Notes: generated by a model from the letters alone, not told the origin. 64,000 bases of DNA from Streptomyces rishiriensis (GCF_003112535.1 NZ_BEWA01000011.1:1-64000), one strand, 5' to 3'. Numbered from the stretch's first letter, positions 45,788 through 54,499 are shown. Numbers and translations: made by a program.

Positions 45788-47899
45788 ATGGGGGAAGGCG
45801 TGCCGCATCGAGGCGCGGAGGCGGTACGTGGCATGAGCGCAGGCGGATCGTCCGCGGCCGGCACCGGTGGCCCCAGCGGCCCCAGCGGCCTGCTGGACGT
45901 GCTGAACGTGGCCTCGGTGGTTCTCGACACCGAAGGCCGTATCGCGCTGTGGAGCCCCCAGGCGGAGGAGCTGTTCGGCTATTCGGCCCAGGAGGCGCTG
46001 GGCAGGTACGCGGCCCGGGTGATGGTGCACGAGCGGCACGTCGACCTGGTGGTGAAGCTGTTCGCGGACGTCATGGCCACCGGCCAGAGCTGGGCGGGGG
46101 CGTTCCCCGTACGGCGCAAGGACGGCACCACCGTGCTGGTGGAGTTCCGCAACATGCGGCTCATGGACGACCGGGGCGAGGTCTACGCCCTGGGGCTCGC
46201 CGCCGACCAGACGACGGTGCGCCGGCTGGAACGCGACGTGGCCATGGCCACCCGGATGGTCGCTCAGTCCCCCAACGGTCTCGCCGTGCTGGACACCGAC
46301 CTGCGGTACGTGTCGGTCAACCCGGCGCTGGAGCGCATCAACGGCGTGCCGGCCGCGGACCACCTCGGACGCACGGTCCGCGAGGTGCTGCCGTCGCTGG
46401 ACGCCGACGCCCTGGAGGACGCGGCACGCCAGGTGCTGCGGACGGGCGAACCGCTGGTCGACCGGCTCTCGGCCGGCCGCACGCCGGCCGACCCGCAGAA
46501 GGACCACGCCTGGTCGGTCTCCCTGTACCGCCTGGAGGACGCGCGCGGCACCGTGCTGGGCGTCGCCATCTCGGTCAGGGACGTCACCGACCGGCACCGG
46601 GCCGCCGTCGAGGCGGAGGCGGCGCGCCGCCGGCTGGCGCTGGTCGCCGACGCCTCGGCCCGCATCGGCACCACCCTGGACCTGGAGCGCACCGCCCGTG
46701 AACTGGCCGACGTGGCCGTGCCGGAACTGGCGGACGTGGCCGCCGTGGATCTGCTCGACGCGGTGGTGGCGGGCCGGCGCACCAGCCTCGGACCCGCCGA
46801 ACCCGCCGTCATCCGCGCCCTCGCGGTGCGGGCCGCCGACGATCCGGACGTGCTGCGGGCGGCCGACCCGCCCGGAGAGGTGGCCCGCTACGCGTCCGAC
46901 CGGCTCGTCACCGAGTGCGTGCGCTCGGGGCGGCCGGTCATGCTGGCACAGGTGGAGGAGGCCGACCTCGCCCGCATCGCCCGATCGCCGGAGGCGGCCG
47001 CCCTGCTGGCCCGGGCGGGCGTGCACTCCTACCTGGCGGTGCCGCTCATCGCGCGCGGCGAGGTGCTGGGCGCCCTCGACCTGAAGCGGACCCGCAACCG
47101 GCTGCCGTTCAGCCACGACGACCTGCTGCTCGCCCGCGAACTGGCGGCCCGCGCGGCCGTGCAGATCGACAACGCCCGCTGGTACCAGAACGCCCGCACC
47201 ACCGCGCTCACCCTCCAGCGCAGCCTGCTGCCGAGCCATCCCCCGGTCACCGGCGGCCTGGAGGTCGCCTCCCGCTACCAGCCCGCCGGGGCCACCACGG
47301 AGGTCGGCGGCGACTGGTTCGACGTCATCCCGCTGCCGGACGGCAAGACGGCGCTCGTCGTCGGCGACGTCATGGGCAGCGGCATCGACGCCGCGGCCAC
47401 CATGGGCCGGCTGCGCACGGCGACGACCACGCTGGCCTCGCTCGACCTCGACCCGGCGGTGCTTCTGGAGCACCTGGACCGCATCACCCAGGGCCTGGAC
47501 CACTCCATCGCCACCTGCGTGTACGCCGTCCACGACCCTCGGCTCGGGAGGTGCCTGATCGCCAACGCCGGGCATCTGCCGCCGGTCCGGGTGCGCCCCG
47601 GCCGCCCGCCGGAGCTGTTGGAGCTGCCGACCGGCGTGCCGCTGGGCGTGGGCGGGGTGGCGTTCTCCACGACCGACGTCGACTTCGCCCCCGGCGACCA
47701 GCTGGTGCTGTACACGGACGGACTGGTCGAGACCCGCACCCATTCCCTGGACGAGCGGCTGGATGCGCTGCTGGCACTGCTGGACGATCCCGCCCGGCCG
47801 CTGGAGGAGCTGTGCGACCTGCTGCTGGAGGCGTTGCACCACCCGGACAACCAGGACGACGTCGCCCTGCTGGTGGCCCGGGCGCTGACCGCCGCATAG
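45788..47899 (+). CDS. PAS-PAS-GAF-SpoIIE phosphatase, 703 aa
   Basis: PAS 1 (about 35-145, VASVVLDTEGRIALWSPQAEELFGYSAQEALG), PAS 2 (about 155-285), GAF (about 300-470, SYLAVPLIARGEVLGALDLKRTR) and a C-terminal PP2C-type SpoIIE phosphatase (about 490-700, VGGDWFDVIPLPDG, GDVMGSGIDAAATMGRLR, QDDVALLVARAL). Metal-binding Asp residues are intact. There is no HATPase, unlike the homologue at 26070. ATG 45788 follows GGGGAG. It likely dephosphorylates an STAS anti-sigma antagonist in response to redox, light or ligand signals. Confidence 0.92.
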   Translation: MGEGVPHRGAEAVRGMSAGGSSAAGTGGPSGPSGLLDVLNVASVVLDTEGRIALWSPQAEELFGYSAQEALGRYAARVMVHERHVDLVVKLFADVMATGQSWAGAFPVRRKDGTTVLVEFRNMRLMDDRGEVYALGLAADQTTVRRLERDVAMATRMVAQSPNGLAVLDTDLRYVSVNPALERINGVPAADHLGRTVREVLPSLDADALEDAARQVLRTGEPLVDRLSAGRTPADPQKDHAWSVSLYRLEDARGTVLGVAISVRDVTDRHRAAVEAEAARRRLALVADASARIGTTLDLERTARELADVAVPELADVAAVDLLDAVVAGRRTSLGPAEPAVIRALAVRAADDPDVLRAADPPGEVARYASDRLVTECVRSGRPVMLAQVEEADLARIARSPEAAALLARAGVHSYLAVPLIARGEVLGALDLKRTRNRLPFSHDDLLLARELAARAAVQIDNARWYQNARTTALTLQRSLLPSHPPVTGGLEVASRYQPAGATTEVGGDWFDVIPLPDGKTALVVGDVMGSGIDAAATMGRLRTATTTLASLDLDPAVLLEHLDRITQGLDHSIATCVYAVHDPRLGRCLIANAGHLPPVRVRPGRPPELLELPTGVPLGVGGVAFSTTDVDFAPGDQLVLYTDGLVETRTHSLDERLDALLALLDDPARPLEELCDLLLEALHHPDNQDDVALLVARALTAA

Positions 47900-48027
47900 C
47901 CGGCGGCCCGAAGGGACGAGCGTCGGTTCACAGGTTCTCGTTACCGCTCCCTTATCCGGCTCCCCGGACAATCACAGGTAGGCGTGACAAGGGCGTCGCC
48001 GTTCGTCGCCGAGGAGAGTGAGGCGCC

Positions 48028-48789
48028 ATGCAGGAGCCCCAGGAACCGCAGGGACCCCAGGAACCGCAGGAACCGCAAGGCCCGCAGCGGCCGCCCGAGG
48101 CCGAACTCCTCTCGGGTCCGGCCGACGGCGCCGGGGAACGTGAGGGCGGCCCGGTGCGCACGCCGTGGCGGCGGCGTTCGGCCCGCGCCCGTGCGCTGAT
48201 CGCGGCCACGGCCGTCGCCGTCCTGGCACTGGGCGGCACCGTCGCGTACGCGGCCACGTCGAACGGCTCCGACGGCGGCTCGCCGTCCGCGGCGCCGTCC
48301 GCCTCCTCCTCCGAGGGACCCGGGGCACGGCACGGCCGGGGCGGGCCCTGGTTCGGCCCCGGCGGCGACGCGGCCCACGGCGAGGCGACCGTCAAGGACC
48401 CCGGCACCGGCCACTGGGTCGTCCGCGTCTGGCAGCGGGGCGCCGTCGAGAAGGCGGACCACACCCACCTGACCGTCAGGAGCGAGGACGGCGTCTCGTG
48501 GACGTGGACCCTGGGCCCGGACGCACGCGTCCTCGACGACGGTGCGTCCGGCTCCGGGGCCGCCGCGCCGACGAAGGGCGCCACCGTGTTCGTCGTCGGA
48601 ACCCGTTCCGGGGACACGAACACCGCCGACCGCGTCCTGTCCGGCTCCTTCGGCGGCGACCGCGGCCGGGACGACCATGGTCATGACCACGACCATGACC
48701 ACCGCGGCGGGTTCCCCGGGCACGGCCCGTGGGACCGCGGCGGCCAGCACCGCTCCCCCGCCCCCACGGGCAGCGGCGCCGCTACCTGA
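48028..48789 (+). CDS. Membrane-anchored protein with QEP repeats and His/Asp-rich tail, 253 aa
   Basis: N-terminal cytosolic part of Pro-Gln-Glu repeats (QEPQEPQGPQEPQEPQGPQ), then a basic stretch and one transmembrane segment (about 60-78, LIAATAVAVLALGGTVAYA). The outside domain (about 115-200) contains HWVVRVWQRGAVEKADHTHL and GVSWTWTLGPDARVLDDGA. The C-terminus is His/Asp/Gly-rich (DDHGHDHDHDHRGG), a plausible metal-binding tail. The 3' end overlaps the converging methyltransferase gene by 8 bp. No family recognised. Confidence 0.82.
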   Translation: MQEPQEPQGPQEPQEPQGPQRPPEAELLSGPADGAGEREGGPVRTPWRRRSARARALIAATAVAVLALGGTVAYAATSNGSDGGSPSAAPSASSSEGPGARHGRGGPWFGPGGDAAHGEATVKDPGTGHWVVRVWQRGAVEKADHTHLTVRSEDGVSWTWTLGPDARVLDDGASGSGAAAPTKGATVFVVGTRSGDTNTADRVLSGSFGGDRGRDDHGHDHDHDHRGGFPGHGPWDRGGQHRSPAPTGSGAAT

Positions 48790-49603
48790 GCCCGGTCCCG
48801 AGGACCACGTGGGCGGACAGCTCCTCGTCCCGCGCCACCCGCACCGTGAGACCGCTGCGGGTGAACGCCTCGACGGCGGCCGGGGCCTGGCGCTCACTGG
48901 TCTCGACGAGGAGAAAGCCGCCGGGGGCGAGCCAGTGCGGAGCCCCGGCGGCGACCCGGCGCAGCACGTCCAGCCCGTCGCCGCCGCCGTCGAGGGCGGT
49001 GAGCGGCTCGTGGTCGCGGGCCTCGGCCGGCAGCAGGGGCACCTCGCCGGTCGGGACGTACGGCACGTTGGCGGCCAGGATGTCGACGCGGCCGCGCAGC
49101 CCGGCGGGCAGCGGCGCGAACAGATCGCCCGCGTAGGCGTGACCGCCGTACCCGGCGAGGTTGCGTCGCGCGCAGCCGACCGCGACCGGGTCGATGTCCG
49201 CGGCGTGCAGTTCGACCGGCCCGAGCGAGGCGGCCAGGGCGGCGCCGACCGCCCCGGAGCCGCAGCACAGGTCGACCACCACCGAGGCGTGGGGCGCCGC
49301 GGCGAGCGCCTCGTCGACGAGGAACTCGGTGCGGCGGCGGGGCACGAAGACGCCCGGCTCGACGCCGACGCGCAGACCGTGGAACTCGGCCCAGCCGACG
49401 ACGTGTTCGAGGGGCAGGCCCGCCGCACGGCGCCGCGCCATGGCGGCGGCCTCGTCCGCGGTGGCGGCGGCGTCGAGGATCAGCTCGGCCTCCTCCTCGG
49501 CGAAGACGCACCCGGCGGCGCGCAGGGCGAGGACGAGGGCGTCACGGGAGGACGGAGGATGCGCGGCGGACGAGGAAGACGCGGAAGGGGTGAGGGCAGG
49601 CAT
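48782..49603 (-). CDS. Putative N5-glutamine methyltransferase (HemK/PrmC-like), 273 aa
   Basis: SAM-dependent methyltransferase. The SAM-binding motif is VVDLCCGSGAVGAALA and the catalytic loop is NVPYVPTGEVPLLP, with NVPY replacing the canonical NPPY. The N-terminal helical region (about 1-90) contains GLPLEHVVGWAEFHGLRVGVEPGVFVPRRRTEFLV, typical of PrmC-like proteins. The NVPY form is usual for this actinobacterial subgroup, so the substrate may differ from release factors. ATG 49603 is chosen as the first family-like start. Confidence 0.88.
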   Translation of the reverse strand: MPALTPSASSSSAAHPPSSRDALVLALRAAGCVFAEEEAELILDAAATADEAAAMARRRAAGLPLEHVVGWAEFHGLRVGVEPGVFVPRRRTEFLVDEALAAAPHASVVVDLCCGSGAVGAALAASLGPVELHAADIDPVAVGCARRNLAGYGGHAYAGDLFAPLPAGLRGRVDILAANVPYVPTGEVPLLPAEARDHEPLTALDGGGDGLDVLRRVAAGAPHWLAPGGFLLVETSERQAPAAVEAFTRSGLTVRVARDEELSAHVVLGTGLR

Positions 49604-49811
49604 GGAGCCGAGGAGCCTTTCGAGAAGCCGAAGAGCGCTCCCGCGATCGCCTAGGCGCGGCGGTGGTCCACGCCGTCACGAGAGGAGAGCACCCGACCTG
49701 ACACAGCGGTAATGGGTCTCACCTCCCGGGCCTCGCGACGACCGGGAACCTCCGCGGCCGTCGGCCACCCTACCCCAGCCCCCGCCCGCTGTTCATGACA
49801 TCCCGTCCGCT

Positions 49812-49832
49812 CCAGTTGTATTGTGCAACTGG
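49812..49832. promoter_or_regulatory. Palindromic operator in the marR promoter
   Basis: CCAGTTG-N7-CAACTGG, 22 bp before the MarR start. Its right half contains TTGTGCAACT, identical to half of the fadH palindrome at 44093. Likely the autoregulatory site of the MarR protein. Confidence 0.7.
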
Positions 49833-49854
49833 GCGATCTGGGAGGAGAGGACCG

Positions 49855-50295
49855 GTGGAAGCAGCCGACGCCGTGGAGAAGATCCAGCGGGAGATGACGA
49901 GCTTCGCCCGGCGGGCCCGCGCCTCGGCGGGCCGGCTGCACCCCGAGCTGTCGCTGGTGTCGTACACGCTGCTCGGCCATCTGGAGGAGAGCGACGGCTG
50001 CCGGGCCACCGATCTCGCCGCGCACTACGCCCTGGACAAGTCCACGGTCAGCCGGCAGGTCGCCGCCCTGGAGCGCGCCGACCTGATCGGCCGGCGCCAG
50101 GACCCCGAGGACCACCGCGTCCAGGTCCTCCACCTCACCGACGCCGGACGGCGCATCCTCGCCCAGGTCACCGAGAGCCGTCGCGCCGCCTTCCACGAGC
50201 GCCTGGCCGAGTGGCCGCCCGGGGACCTGGAGCGGTTCGCGGAGTACCTGGTGCGGTACAACGCGTGGCCCGGCCCCGCCCCGGACGGCGACTGA
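49855..50295 (+). CDS. MarR-family transcriptional regulator, 146 aa
   Basis: Winged-helix repressor: dimer helices at both ends, recognition region (about 50-95) HLEESDGCRATDLAAHYALDKSTVSRQVAALERADLIGRRQDPEDHRVQVLHLTDAGRRI. GTG 49855 with GGGAGGAGAGG ahead is preferred to upstream in-frame starts, because the operator lies just before. Divergent from the HemK-like gene. It probably binds its own promoter and, by shared half-site, the fadH promoter. The ligand is likely a phenolic or acyl compound by family analogy. Confidence 0.93.
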   Translation: MEAADAVEKIQREMTSFARRARASAGRLHPELSLVSYTLLGHLEESDGCRATDLAAHYALDKSTVSRQVAALERADLIGRRQDPEDHRVQVLHLTDAGRRILAQVTESRRAAFHERLAEWPPGDLERFAEYLVRYNAWPGPAPDGD

Positions 50296-50327
50296 CGCCC
50301 AGCCCCGAAAGCCCCTGACGCTCGTGA

Positions 50328-51095
50328 TCAGTACGCCTGGGACGCGGGGACCGCCGCCCGTCCCTCCGCCGGCCGCTCGGGCGTCCTGGCGGCCAGGAAC
50401 GCCGTCCGCCGGCGCAGCCGGAAGCCCAGGGACTCGTAGAGGCGGACGGCGTTCGCGTTGTCGGCGGCGGTGTGCAGGAAGGGCGTGTCGCCGCGTTCGC
50501 GGATGCCGTGGGCGACGGCCAGGATCAACCGGGTCGCCAGCCCCTCGCCGCGGAAGGCCGGGTCGGTGCAGACCGCGCTGATCTCGGTCCAGCCCGGCGG
50601 TCGCAGCCGCTCGCCGGCGAGGGCGACCAGGGCGCCGTCCCGGCGGATGCCCAGGTAGTCGCCGAGCTCGATGGTGCGGGCCTCGAACGGGCCGGGCCGG
50701 GTGCGCGCCACCAGGTCGAGGATCTCGGGCACGTCGGCGGGGCCGAGCCGCACCGCCTCCGAGTCGGGGGCCGCCTCCAGCCCGTCGTCGACGAGCTGCA
50801 CGCCCTCGATCCGGAAGGTGACCTCCCAGCCGGCCGGCACCTCGCCCCGGAAGCCGAGCAGCGGGACCTCCGCCCCGGGTCCGGCCAGCGCCGCGAGGTC
50901 CGCCCAGTCGTCGGCGTCCGGGTCGGCCGGCATCGCCAGCCAGGGCGACACGTCGACGGGGTAGCGCAGGACGCGTCCCCGGCGCTCGGCGAAGTGCGCG
51001 TGCGGGCCGGTGAGCGCGGCCCGCGCGGGATCGTCGAGGACGTGCCCGACTCCGCCGCCCGCTCCCCCGCCCGGCGCGGGTCCCGGGGCGCTCAT
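50328..51095 (-). CDS. GNAT-family N-acetyltransferase, 255 aa
   Basis: C-terminal GNAT domain (about 115-235): AVRLGPADVPEILDLVARTRPGPF, RDGALVALAGERL, the acetyl-CoA loop FRGEGLATRLILAVAHGIRERG, and NANAVRLYESLGFRLRRRTAFL. The N-terminal ~110 residues form an extra domain (HFAERRGRVLRYPVDVSPWLAM) common to a subgroup of actinobacterial GNATs. Its start overlaps the stop of the upstream reductase gene by 4 bp (ATGA), so the two are an operon. Substrate unknown. Confidence 0.9.
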   Translation of the reverse strand: MSAPGPAPGGGAGGGVGHVLDDPARAALTGPHAHFAERRGRVLRYPVDVSPWLAMPADPDADDWADLAALAGPGAEVPLLGFRGEVPAGWEVTFRIEGVQLVDDGLEAAPDSEAVRLGPADVPEILDLVARTRPGPFEARTIELGDYLGIRRDGALVALAGERLRPPGWTEISAVCTDPAFRGEGLATRLILAVAHGIRERGDTPFLHTAADNANAVRLYESLGFRLRRRTAFLAARTPERPAEGRAAVPASQAY

Positions 51096-52024
51096 GCGCC
51101 CGCCCCGATCTCCAGGACGACCTTGCCCAGGGCGTGACCGCTCTCGACCTCGCGCAGCGCCTCACCGGCCCGCTCCAGGGGGAACCTCCGGGTGACGTGC
51201 GGGTCCAGATCTCCGCGCACGACCAGGTCCGCCACCGCCCGCGGGACGGCCGCGTCGCGGGCGCGCGCCACCCGTGCGCCGCCCAGCCGCTCCACCTCCC
51301 CGGCCGGGGCCCCGGCGGTGACCAGCCTCGACCGGTCCCGCACCAGCCCGGCCGCCTCGTGCAGCACCTCGCCGCCGACGAGGTCGTAGACGCCGTCGAC
51401 GCCCTCGGGGGCGGCCGTCCGCACGGCGTCCGTCCAGCCGGCGCCGGCGGGCACGTGGACGGCGCCCAGCGACTCCAGCAGCTCCTTCTTGCCCGCGCTC
51501 GCGACGCCCACGACGCGCACTCCCAGGGCCCGGGCGATCTGCACGACGGCGACGCCCACCCCGCCGCCTGCGCCCGTGACCAGCAGCGTCGCCCCGGCGG
51601 GCAGGCCGAGCCGGTGGACTCCGTCGTAGGCGGTCGCGGCGGCCACCGGGAGGGTCGCCGCGTCGGCGAACGAGAGCTCGGCGGGCTTGTGCGCGGTGAC
51701 GTCCGCGGCCAGCCGGACGTACTGGGCGTAGCCGCCGGCGACGGCCGAGCCGAACACCTCGTCGCCGGGCGCGAACCCGGTGACGTCCGCGCCGGTCTGC
51801 GCCACGACGCCCGACGCCTCGTTGCCCAGAACCACGGGGAACGACAGCCCACCGCTCTCGCCGGGGCGCCGGAAACCGGTGCGCTGTTTCCGGTCGACGG
51901 GGTTCACGCCCGCCGCGCGCACCGCGACCAGCACCTGGCCCGGTCCGGGGCGGGGCCGCTCCAGATCGACGAGCGCCTCGGTCTCCGGGCCGCCGTACCG
52001 GGTGAAGACGTACGCCTTCGGCAT
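51092..52024 (-). CDS. Zinc-independent quinone oxidoreductase-like enzyme, 310 aa
   Basis: Medium-chain dehydrogenase/reductase: MPKAYVFTRYGGPETEALVDLERPRPGPGQVLVAVRAAGVNPVDRK, then the nucleotide-binding loop ATLLVTGAGGGVGVAVVQIARALG and YDLVGGEVL. It lacks the zinc-ligand Cys cluster of alcohol dehydrogenases, so it is of the NADPH:quinone reductase type. ATG 52024 is chosen over an upstream in-frame start because it matches the family N-terminus. Coupled to the GNAT gene. Confidence 0.92.
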   Translation of the reverse strand: MPKAYVFTRYGGPETEALVDLERPRPGPGQVLVAVRAAGVNPVDRKQRTGFRRPGESGGLSFPVVLGNEASGVVAQTGADVTGFAPGDEVFGSAVAGGYAQYVRLAADVTAHKPAELSFADAATLPVAAATAYDGVHRLGLPAGATLLVTGAGGGVGVAVVQIARALGVRVVGVASAGKKELLESLGAVHVPAGAGWTDAVRTAAPEGVDGVYDLVGGEVLHEAAGLVRDRSRLVTAGAPAGEVERLGGARVARARDAAVPRAVADLVVRGDLDPHVTRRFPLERAGEALREVESGHALGKVVLEIGAGA

Positions 52025-52244
52025 TGCTCCCACTCTCCTTCGCCGGCATCTGCCGTCCCCGCGCCGCCGGACCCGCCGGACGTTCGGGGACGACACGTGC
52101 AAGGGCGCGCGTCCGGCCGCTATTCCCGCCCGCGGGACTGTTCACACGGCCTTGACGATCGAGGGGCGGACCCGGTGCAGAGCGCCCCTGACTTGCACGT
52201 ACGGTGGACTGCGTAACCGACCGCCGACCTCACGCTGGAATCGC

Positions 52245-52850
52245 ATGAACGTCACCCGAGGCTTCACCGGCCGCCCCCGCGTCGCCGATCCGGGACTGCC
52301 CCCCGGCCAGTACGACGCCGGCGACGACTGGCCCGTGCTGTCCGCCGAGGTCACCCCCGACCTGGCGCCCGCCGACTGGACCTTCCGCGTCGACGGGCTG
52401 GTGGCGGCGCCCCGGACCTGGGACTGGGACGAGGCGCACGCGCTCCCGGAGTCCGCCTACGAGGGCGACATCCACTGCGTCACGAGCTGGTCGAAGTTCG
52501 GGGTGCGGTTCGGGGGCGTCTCCCTGGACGCGTTCCTTGCTGCCGTGCGGCCCGAAGCGTCCGCGACCCACGCGGTGGCCTACTCCCACACCGGGTACAC
52601 CACGAACCTGCCGCTGGCCGACCTGACCGGCGGGCGCGCCTGGATCGCCTGGGAGTACGACGGCGAGCCCCTCCCGGCCGAGCACGGCGGTCCGGCGCGA
52701 CTGCTGGTGCCGCACCTGTATTTCTGGAAGAGCGCCAAGTGGATCGCGGGGCTGCGCCTCCTCGACCACGACGAGCCCGGCTTCTGGGAGCAGAACGGCT
52801 ACCACGCGCGGGGCAACCCGTGGGAGGAACAGAGGTACTCCGGTGACTGA
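52245..52850 (+). CDS. Molybdopterin-dependent oxidoreductase (sulfite-oxidase-like), 201 aa
   Basis: Compact Moco-binding domain. The Mo-ligand Cys is in GDIHCVTSWSKFGVRFGGVSL, followed by VAYSHTGYTTNLPLADLTGGRAWIAWEYDGEPLP and GPARLLVPHLYFWKSAKWIAGLRLL, all diagnostic of the YedY/sulfite oxidase fold. No Tat signal, so it is cytosolic. It overlaps the ferredoxin-reductase-like gene by 8 bp, which should supply or accept electrons. Family members reduce S- or N-oxides or oxidised protein methionines; the substrate here is unknown. Confidence 0.93.
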   Translation: MNVTRGFTGRPRVADPGLPPGQYDAGDDWPVLSAEVTPDLAPADWTFRVDGLVAAPRTWDWDEAHALPESAYEGDIHCVTSWSKFGVRFGGVSLDAFLAAVRPEASATHAVAYSHTGYTTNLPLADLTGGRAWIAWEYDGEPLPAEHGGPARLLVPHLYFWKSAKWIAGLRLLDHDEPGFWEQNGYHARGNPWEEQRYSGD

Positions 52851-53655
52851 GACCTTCGCCGCCCCGTCCCCGGCCACCCCGTCCCCGGCCGCCGCTCCCC
52901 CGTCCGGGACCTTCACGCCCGCCACCCGGTTCGCCGTGCCCGGCCGGATCGCCGTCAGCGGCCGGGCCGCCTCCGAGTGGCAGACGGTGACGCTCACGGA
53001 GATCCGCCGCGAGACCCGGCTCGCGTCCACCTTCCGGTTCGCGGCGCCGGACTGGGCGGGTCATCTGCCCGGCCAGCACCTGATGCTCCGGCTGACGGCC
53101 GCCGACGGGTACACCGCCCAGCGCCACTACTCGATCGCGTCCCCGCCCGACGACGACGGGCACATCGAGCTGACGCTGGACCATGTGGACGGCGGCGAGG
53201 TCTCGGGCTGGTTCCACACGACGGCCGAGCCGGGCGACGCGGTCGAGGTGCGCGGCCCGCTCAGCGGCTTCTTCGCCTGGCCCGGCGACCGGCCGGCGCT
53301 GCTGATCGGCGCCGGGTCCGGGGTCGTCCCGCTGATGTCGATGCTGCGCCACCACCGGGCGCGCGGCCTCGACGTGCCGCTGCGGCTGGTGGTGTCCGCC
53401 CGCGGTCCCGAGGAACTGATCTACGCGCGCGAGCTCGGCGCGGAGACGACGCGCGTGTTCACCCGGAGCGCGCCCCGTGGCATGCCCGTGGGCCGCCTGG
53501 GGGCGGAGCACCTGGCGCCGCTGCTCGCCGAGGAGCCCGCGGGCGGCTGGGAGGCGTACGTGTGCGGCTCGAACGGGTTCGCCGAACACGCGTCACGGCT
53601 GCTGGTCGAGGCCGGACAGCCCGTGGACCGCATCAGGATCGAACGCTTCGGCTGA
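52843..53655 (+). CDS. FAD/NAD(P)-binding oxidoreductase partner, 270 aa
   Basis: Ferredoxin-NADP reductase-like: FAD motif QRHYSIASPPDDDG near residue 87, NAD(P) motif LLIGAGSGVVPLMSMLRHH, and the C-terminal VCGSNGFAEHASRLLVEAG with the conserved terminal aromatic region. There is no 2Fe-2S domain, so electrons pass directly or through a separate carrier. Its Pro/Ala-rich N-terminal 30 residues look disordered. GTG 52843 lies within the end of the molybdoenzyme gene, indicating coupled translation and a two-component enzyme. Confidence 0.92.
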   Translation: MTETFAAPSPATPSPAAAPPSGTFTPATRFAVPGRIAVSGRAASEWQTVTLTEIRRETRLASTFRFAAPDWAGHLPGQHLMLRLTAADGYTAQRHYSIASPPDDDGHIELTLDHVDGGEVSGWFHTTAEPGDAVEVRGPLSGFFAWPGDRPALLIGAGSGVVPLMSMLRHHRARGLDVPLRLVVSARGPEELIYARELGAETTRVFTRSAPRGMPVGRLGAEHLAPLLAEEPAGGWEAYVCGSNGFAEHASRLLVEAGQPVDRIRIERFG

Positions 53656-53706
53656 CCCGGCCGGCCCTTCCCTCATGGCCTCGCCCGGGAAGCCGACGAG
53701 GGGTGT

Positions 53707-53748
53707 CGAGGGGCCGTCGTGAACCGCTGCCGAGGGGCCGTCGTGAAC
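53707..53748. repeat. 18-bp direct repeat upstream of the Rv1733c-like gene
   Basis: CGAGGGGCCGTCGTGAAC occurs at 53707-53724 and 53731-53748, 24 bp apart. Located about 80-120 bp before the gene at 53827. Could be a regulator-binding repeat or simple duplication. Confidence 0.6.
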
Positions 53749-53826
53749 GATGCGTGAAACGATGTACTCCGAACGGGGTACCTCCCTGCGGTAGGCACTC
53801 GTCCGCGTGACGGCGAGGAGGTCGAC

Positions 53827-54414
53827 ATGCGAAGCGGGGTGCGTGAATGGCGTCGGCGGAACAATCCGCTGCGGCGCAGGTCGGATGTCGTCGAGGCGTG
53901 GACGGCGCTGGTCGTCGCCGTGCTGCTGCTGGTGGCCGCGCCCCTGGCCGGGGCGCTCGCGGGCCGCTGGGCCCATGACGACGCCCAGGCGGCCGCGCTC
54001 CGGCAACGGGCCGACCGGCACCAGGTGACCGCGCAGGTCGTCGGCCACCCGCCCGAGACCATGCCCGCCGTCGAGGGCGGCAGACAGCAGACGGTCGCCG
54101 TGAGCGTGCGGTGGACGCCGCCGGGCGAGCACGCGCGGACGGCCACCGCACGGGTGCCGGCGGGCACGCATCGCGGAGACGTGGTGGACGTGTGGTTCGA
54201 CGACCACGGCCGCAGCGTCGCGCCGCCGCCCAACGACACGATGGTGTGGCAGCACACCCTCACCCTGGGCGTCTGCGTGGCCGGCGGCGCGGCGGCCTCG
54301 GTGCTCCTCGGGCACGCCGCCGTCCGCCGGGTGGCCATGCGTCACCGGCTGGCCGAGTGGGAACGGGAGTGGGCGCTCACCGAACCGCAGTGGACCCGGC
54401 ACAGGCCCGCCTGA
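53827..54414 (+). CDS. Rv1733c family membrane protein, 195 aa
   Basis: Two transmembrane helices (about 24-47, AWTALVVAVLLLVAAPLAGALAG, and about 140-162, LTLGVCVAGGAAASVLLGHAAV) flank an extracellular domain with VSVRWTPPGEHARTATARVPAGTHRGDVVDVWFDDHGR. The C-terminal tail ends with the conserved WEREWALTEPQW. This is the layout of Mycobacterium Rv1733c, a DosR-regulated protein; whether this gene is redox-controlled cannot be read here. ATG 53827. Confidence 0.88.
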   Translation: MRSGVREWRRRNNPLRRRSDVVEAWTALVVAVLLLVAAPLAGALAGRWAHDDAQAAALRQRADRHQVTAQVVGHPPETMPAVEGGRQQTVAVSVRWTPPGEHARTATARVPAGTHRGDVVDVWFDDHGRSVAPPPNDTMVWQHTLTLGVCVAGGAAASVLLGHAAVRRVAMRHRLAEWEREWALTEPQWTRHRPA

Positions 54415-54499
54415 AGCTTGCGACGCAGTCTGGCGACGCCTCCCACCCCCACGTACGGTGTGATCATTCGTATGGGCAATTGACAAAAGGCGGTTTTCC

